Origin: Marinosulfonomonas sp.
GTDB taxonomy: Bacteria > Pseudomonadota > Alphaproteobacteria > Rhodobacterales > Rhodobacteraceae
Direction of reading: 5' to 3'
Assembly: GCA_002732955.1 (NCBI GenBank)
Contig: NVTR01000071.1
Location: 1-8,524 of the forward strand
DNA length: 8,524 bases
Shown: positions 6,536 to 8,524 of the stretch, in pieces
How the letters are laid out: each line of letters starts with the position of its first letter
Numbering within the stretch: position 1 is the stretch's first letter
Made by a program: the position numbers and the translations under genes
The notes under the pieces: model-generated
Databases searched by the model: none
Told to the model about the DNA's origin: nothing
Seen by the model: the letters and a program-made list of their open reading frames with translations, nothing else

Positions 6536-6555
6536 TGGTATTCTCCTGAAGTATT

Positions 6556-6568
6556 GTAAGTTAGTTAC
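6556..6568. promoter_or_regulatory. operator O1, GTAAGTTAGTTAC (ridA-rpiR promoter)
   Basis: 13-bp palindrome with one mismatched pair. Read on the minus strand it is GTAACTAACTTAC followed by AAT, the same register as the other two copies. It lies just downstream of the proposed ridA -10 element and covers the expected transcription start, a typical repressor position. Its centre is 71 bp from operator O2, about seven helical turns, which would allow looping. Confidence 0.65.
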
Positions 6569-6570
6569 GT

Positions 6571-6599
6571 ATTTTGTAGTTAAAATCCGCGAATATCAA
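6571..6599 (-). promoter_or_regulatory. candidate sigma70 promoter for ridA-rpiR
   Basis: On the minus strand TTGATA (6599-6594), a 17-bp spacer and CAAAAT (6576-6571) match the -35 and -10 boxes at 5/6 and 4/6 positions. Transcription would begin near 6564, inside operator O1, leaving a leader of roughly 30 nt before the ridA ATG. An alternative -10, TACAAT (6558-6553), overlaps the end of O1 but has no good -35 and would give an almost leaderless start. Confidence 0.5.
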
Positions 6600-6613
6600 C
6601 AGACTTTAACATC

Positions 6614-6642
6614 GTGGCATAAATTAGTAAGTAACTTACACT
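6614..6642 (+). promoter_or_regulatory. candidate plus-strand promoter toward the D-TA-fold gene
   Basis: GTGGCA (6614-6619), 17 bp, TACACT (6637-6642); each hexamer matches the consensus at 4/6. The -10 begins at the eleventh base of operator O2, exactly the same register as in the M81 promoter (8221-8249), which is the main reason to believe it. It implies a leader of about 290 nt before the D-TA start at 6938. Confidence 0.4.
6627..6639. promoter_or_regulatory. operator O2, GTAAGTAACTTAC, nested in AATTAGT/ACTAATT arms
   Basis: Perfect 13-bp palindrome (GTAAGT-A-ACTTAC). It overlaps a second inverted repeat, AATTAGT at 6622-6628 and ACTAATT at 6640-6646. It belongs with O1 and O3 to the consensus GTAASTNASTTAC. 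It sits about 70 bp upstream of O1, over the -10 of the putative divergent promoter. Confidence 0.7.
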
Positions 6643-6747
6643 AATTCGAACAATTGAGCGACGCCTGCCTATCGAAAAGGGAACGCCAAAAAATGACCGG
6701 AATTCTCAATTCACCACAGGCATCCGCAGATCGCGGCGATTCCACCG

Positions 6748-6762
6748 CCCCGGTATCCGGGG
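6748..6762. repeat. perfect inverted repeat CCCCGG-TAT-CCGGGG
   Basis: Six-base GC-only arms and a three-base loop form a strong small hairpin. No T-tract follows, so a simple intrinsic terminator is unlikely; a leader structure or a protein site is possible. Confidence 0.45.
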
Positions 6763-6783
6763 TATGTTCACGGTGTTCAGAGA

Positions 6784-6795
6784 GTTTTCGAAAAC
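6784..6795. repeat. 12-bp perfect palindrome GTTTTCGAAAAC
   Basis: An uninterrupted palindrome 21 bp after the CCCCGG hairpin. This shape suits a protein-binding site better than an RNA hairpin, since there is no loop. No second copy is seen in the window. Confidence 0.4.
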
Positions 6796-6937
6796 CCGTT
6801 TCAGAGTTTCCCACAAGGTGTGCGTCGATCTTAAGTCCGATAGCCTTTACCTCCCTACCCGATTGCAATTAGACAACAACGACTAAAAAGGCCGGTCTGG
6901 CCAACCGCAAAAATAACCCGAACCCAGAGGACATGCC

Positions 6938-7996
6938 ATGAATTTTCCTGAAATCGACACCCCTTCTGTCTTGGTTGATCTTGATAAAACCGAGGCCAAT
7001 ATCAAGAAATTTCAGGATTATTGTGACGAGCATCAACTTCCGGTGCGCCCTCATATCAAAACCCACAAAATGCCCCGGATCGCAAAACTTCAGATTGCGG
7101 CAGGCGCAATCGGGATCACGTGTCAAAAGATTTCAGAGGCCGAGGCGATGATAGCTGAGGGGGGAATCGATGATGTTCTGATCACCTATAATATTTTGGG
7201 TGACAAGAAAGTTAAGCGCCTTCGCGCGCTGGCCGATAAGGTCAAACTGTCCGTTGTGGCTGACAACATTGAGGTGATCGAGGGGCTTAGCAAAGGGTTC
7301 GCAGATGCGCCCGTACCTTTGCCGGTTCTTATCGAATGCAACACCGGCGCCGATCGCTGCGGCGTCGATACCCCGGCACAAGCAGCCGACCTTGCCGTCG
7401 CCATCGACGCCGCGCCGGGGCTGCATTTCAGCGGGCTGATGACATACCCGGCTATCGGTGAAAACAAAAAGGTAGAGGCGTGGCTCAGCAGCGCTATTTC
7501 ACTGATCAAAGAGCGGGGACTGAACGTCGAAGTCGTCTCATCAGGGGGATCGCCAACCATGTGGCAGGCCCATGAAATGCCCCTTGCGACGGAATTCAGG
7601 ATCGGAACCTACGTCTATAATGACGGCTTCCTTGTGAAATGCGGCGTCTGTGGCTGGGACGATTGCGCGCTGACGGTTCTTGCGACGGTGGTGTCCGTCC
7701 CGTCAGAAAAACGTGCGGTCATTGATGCGGGTTCCAAGGTTTTGACGTCTGACCTGTTGGGCCTTGAGGGCCACGGGCATATTCTGGGCAGGCCGGATTT
7801 GCAGATCGATCAACTGAGCGAAGAACATGGCCGCATCGTTACCAACGGCCAGATAAATCTGAAGGTAGGGGACAGAGTGCGCATTGTCCCCAATCATTGC
7901 TGCGTCGTTACCAATATGCTGGATCATGTTGTTTTGGTGCGCGCAAACGAGGTTGAGGGTAAAGCGGATGTGGTGGCACGCGGGCTCGTCTGGTAA
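6938..7996 (+). CDS. D-threonine aldolase / D-serine dehydratase fold PLP enzyme (DSD1-like)
   Basis: 352-aa fold-type III PLP enzyme with an N-terminal alanine-racemase-like barrel and a C-terminal D-serine dehydratase-like beta domain. Lys41 in RPHIKTHK is the PLP-binding lysine; 'CQKISEAEAM' (62-71), 'IECNTGADRCGV' (132-143), 'SGLMTYP' (165-171), the phosphate loop SSGGSPT (201-207) and 'RIGTYVYND' (221-229) are standard family blocks. The metal motif near the C-terminus is NHCCVV, giving His320 and Cys322. From memory, His-x-Cys is the zinc site of eukaryotic-type D-serine dehydratases, while D-threonine aldolases have His-x-Asp, so a dehydratase-like reaction (D-beta-hydroxy amino acid to keto acid via an enamine) is favoured over aldol cleavage. 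A GAGG ribosome binding site lies seven bases before the ATG. It is divergent from ridA, whose product clears such enamines, and followed by the M81 gene. Confidence 0.93.
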   Translation: MNFPEIDTPSVLVDLDKTEANIKKFQDYCDEHQLPVRPHIKTHKMPRIAKLQIAAGAIGITCQKISEAEAMIAEGGIDDVLITYNILGDKKVKRLRALADKVKLSVVADNIEVIEGLSKGFADAPVPLPVLIECNTGADRCGVDTPAQAADLAVAIDAAPGLHFSGLMTYPAIGENKKVEAWLSSAISLIKERGLNVEVVSSGGSPTMWQAHEMPLATEFRIGTYVYNDGFLVKCGVCGWDDCALTVLATVVSVPSEKRAVIDAGSKVLTSDLLGLEGHGHILGRPDLQIDQLSEEHGRIVTNGQINLKVGDRVRIVPNHCCVVTNMLDHVVLVRANEVEGKADVVARGLVW

Positions 7997-7997
7997 T

Positions 7998-8043
7998 GGG
8001 CGCAGAGGCAAAATATCACGCGGTGCCCTGAGCAACTGCGCCC
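7998..8043 (+). terminator. stem-loop just after the D-TA-fold gene
   Basis: GGGCGCAG (7998-8005) and CTGCGCCC (8036-8043) are perfect eight-base complements starting one base after the stop codon, with GGC/GCC able to pair further inside the 30-nt loop. No run of T follows, so this may stabilise the mRNA end or cause only partial termination. Confidence 0.4.
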
Positions 8044-8166
8044 GGATATGCAGATTGTTGTCACCCGGTAACCGGTGGCTGCTTTTGCGGCGCTGGCGAT
8101 CTCAGCCAGTTTCATTCCTGGATGACCATTTTCGAAATAAAGTTTCAGTATTGTGTTTAAGCCCAT
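8040..8166 (-). pseudogene. possible remnant of a winged-helix regulator (IclR-like N-terminus)
   Basis: The minus-strand frame from ATG 8166 reads 'MGLNTILKLYFENGHPGMKL', then 'AEIASAAKAATGYRVTTICI', and loses any protein-like character after about 40 residues while the frame runs on into the D-TA gene. The pattern 'LxxLxxxFENGHPGxxLAEIAxAAx..T.YRVxTT' recalls the first helices and turn of IclR-type winged-helix regulators, with a few residues missing before 'TGYR'. No clear ribosome binding site is present. It may be a decayed regulator gene of the same locus; chance similarity is not excluded. Confidence 0.3.
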
Positions 8167-8220
8167 GATTTTTTCTGGATTATGAAACTAATTTCCAAAT
8201 AACTGTTGAAATGAGCGAAT

Positions 8221-8249
8221 TTGGAACGTAAACGTAACTGAGTTACAAT
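8221..8249 (+). promoter_or_regulatory. candidate sigma70 promoter for the M81 peptidase gene
   Basis: TTGGAA (8221-8226), a 17-bp spacer and TACAAT (8244-8249) match the -35 and -10 boxes at 4/6 and 5/6. Transcription would start near 8256, giving a leader of about 50 nt. Operator O3 covers the spacer end and the first half of the -10 box, so bound regulator should block RNA polymerase. Confidence 0.6.
8234..8246. promoter_or_regulatory. operator O3, GTAACTGAGTTAC (M81 promoter)
   Basis: Perfect 13-bp palindrome (GTAACT-G-AGTTAC), third copy of the GTAASTNASTTAC element seen at 6556 and 6627. As in the other copies it is followed by A-A/C-T, which here completes the TACAAT -10 box. It is the best evidence that the M81 gene and the ridA-rpiR operon belong to one regulon. 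Confidence 0.7.
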
Positions 8250-8306
8250 TTCAATCTCAGGGTCGACCAGTTCGACCGTTGAAATTAGTTTTAATAAGGG
8301 GGGAGC

Positions 8307-8524
8307 ATGCGGGTTTATTGCGCATCTTTGGCAACAGAAACGAACACCTTTTCGCCCTTGCGAATGGATATTTCGGACTTTGAACAAAGCATCTATGCGC
8401 CCCCCGGCGAGCATCCTGAATTTCCCACACTTTGCAGCGCCGTATTCCCAGAGCTTCGAAAAAGGGCAAAGGCCGCAGAGATAGACCTTGTCGAGGGCAC
8501 GACGGCCTGGGCAGAACCGGGCGG
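8307..8524 (+). CDS. M81 family (MlrC-like) metallopeptidase, N-terminal part
   Basis: An open frame runs from ATG 8307 to the window edge (72 codons, no stop) with a strong GGGGGAG ribosome binding site directly upstream, spaced rather close to the ATG. The peptide begins 'MRVYCASLATETNTFSP', matching the family signature 'HETNTFSP' at the N-terminus of MlrC-like proteins (here Thr replaces the His), followed by 'YAPPGEHPEFPTL' and 'VEGTTAWAEPGG', also typical of that domain. M81 proteins are about 490 aa; MlrC, the founder, is a zinc peptidase that finishes degradation of linearised microcystin, a peptide with D-amino acids. Most relatives are uncharacterised and sit beside peptide transporters and D-TA genes. 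The position after the D-TA-fold gene and under operator O3 places it in the RpiR regulon; a hydrolase for a small peptide or amide is the natural guess. Confidence 0.85.
   Translation, partial: MRVYCASLATETNTFSPLRMDISDFEQSIYAPPGEHPEFPTLCSAVFPELRKRAKAAEIDLVEGTTAWAEPG

Larger units (their letters stand above)
6650..6937. other. gene-poor leader before the D-TA-fold gene
   Basis: About 290 bp with no gene I can support. Overlapping open frames exist on both strands (roughly 6654-6872), but neither protein resembles a known family or has a good ribosome binding site, so I do not call them; a decayed mobile element is possible. Two structured elements stand out: CCCCGG-TAT-CCGGGG at 6748-6762 and GTTTTCGAAAAC at 6784-6795. 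If transcription starts at the O2 promoter, both lie in the 5' leader of the D-TA-fold mRNA. Confidence 0.5.
8184..8291. repeat. 11-bp inverted repeat flanking the M81 promoter
   Basis: AAACTAATTTC (8185-8195) and GAAATTAGTTT (8281-8291) are exact reverse complements. They lie about 50 and 46 bp on either side of the centre of operator O3. The shared core AAATTAGT / ACTAATT also brackets operator O2 at 6621-6646, so this may be a second regulator site or an accessory contact of the same regulator. Confidence 0.45.

Noticed and set aside
6641..6872. Overlapping open frames on both strands in the D-TA leader
   Set aside because: Neither has a ribosome binding site or a family resemblance; the plus frame would need a TTG start. 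Kept only as an unexplained stretch.
7924..8039. Continuation of the minus-strand frame starting at 8166 into the D-TA gene
   Set aside because: The residues after about position 40 have no protein-like pattern and lie antisense to the conserved 3' end of the D-TA-fold gene.
8063..8074. CCGGT-A-ACCGG palindrome
   Set aside because: It resembles the regulon element only in its GTAAC core, lies away from any promoter, and sits inside the putative regulator remnant.
8157..8469. Minus-strand open frames opposite the right edge
   Set aside because: They are shadows of the M81 gene and its promoter; the plus-strand frame has the family signature and a ribosome binding site.
1..8524. CRISPR arrays, tRNA or rRNA genes, prophage or toxin-antitoxin genes
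   Set aside because: No regularly spaced repeats, cloverleaf-like segments, rRNA motifs or characteristic small gene pairs were seen on either strand.

Overview
The window looks like an accessory catabolic region of an alphaproteobacterium, probably Rhodobacterales (roseobacter-like). This is inferred from moderate GC, the protein style, and the mix of amidohydrolase, RidA, D-threonine-aldolase-fold and M81 genes; there is no rRNA or other marker to fix the taxon.

Left block (1-3326, minus strand). A tight operon reads right to left: a cog3964-type amidohydrolase/deacetylase (2178-3326), a TIM-barrel-like protein of unknown function with a CxCxxC cluster (1036-2178, overlapping its upstream neighbour by one base), and a classical SDR dehydrogenase (223-1017). 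After a 139-bp gap the 5' end of another minus-strand gene runs off the window; its few residues resemble the start of RraA-like aldolases. A divergent NAD-dependent epimerase/dehydratase-type gene (3555-4433, plus) shares a 228-bp intergenic region that holds three perfect inverted repeats. The plausible theme is catabolism of an acylated hydroxy acid or sugar-acid-like compound by deacylation, oxidation and cleavage. The substrate cannot be read from the sequence.

Middle scar (about 4545-5143). Two fragments of IS3-family OrfA genes from different subgroups lie tail to tail. One carries an in-frame stop. The second abuts the 3' part of a MocA/MobA-like nucleotidyltransferase gene that has lost its 5' half.

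Right block (5248-8524). A ridA-rpiR operon (minus) is followed by a divergent D-threonine aldolase/D-serine dehydratase-fold enzyme (6938-7996, plus) and the start of an M81 (MlrC-like) metallopeptidase (8307 onward, plus). Three copies of one 13-bp palindrome, consensus GTAASTNASTTAC, lie in the ridA/D-TA intergenic region (two copies) and over the -10 element of the M81 promoter (one copy). This points to one regulon, most simply autoregulated by the RpiR-type protein. The PLP enzyme carries the His-x-Cys metal motif of D-serine dehydratases, whose aminoacrylate product is the classic RidA substrate. The block therefore makes sense as a module that opens D-amino-acid-containing small peptides or amides (M81), dehydrates or cleaves the D-beta-hydroxy amino acid (D-TA fold) and clears the reactive enamine/imine (RidA).
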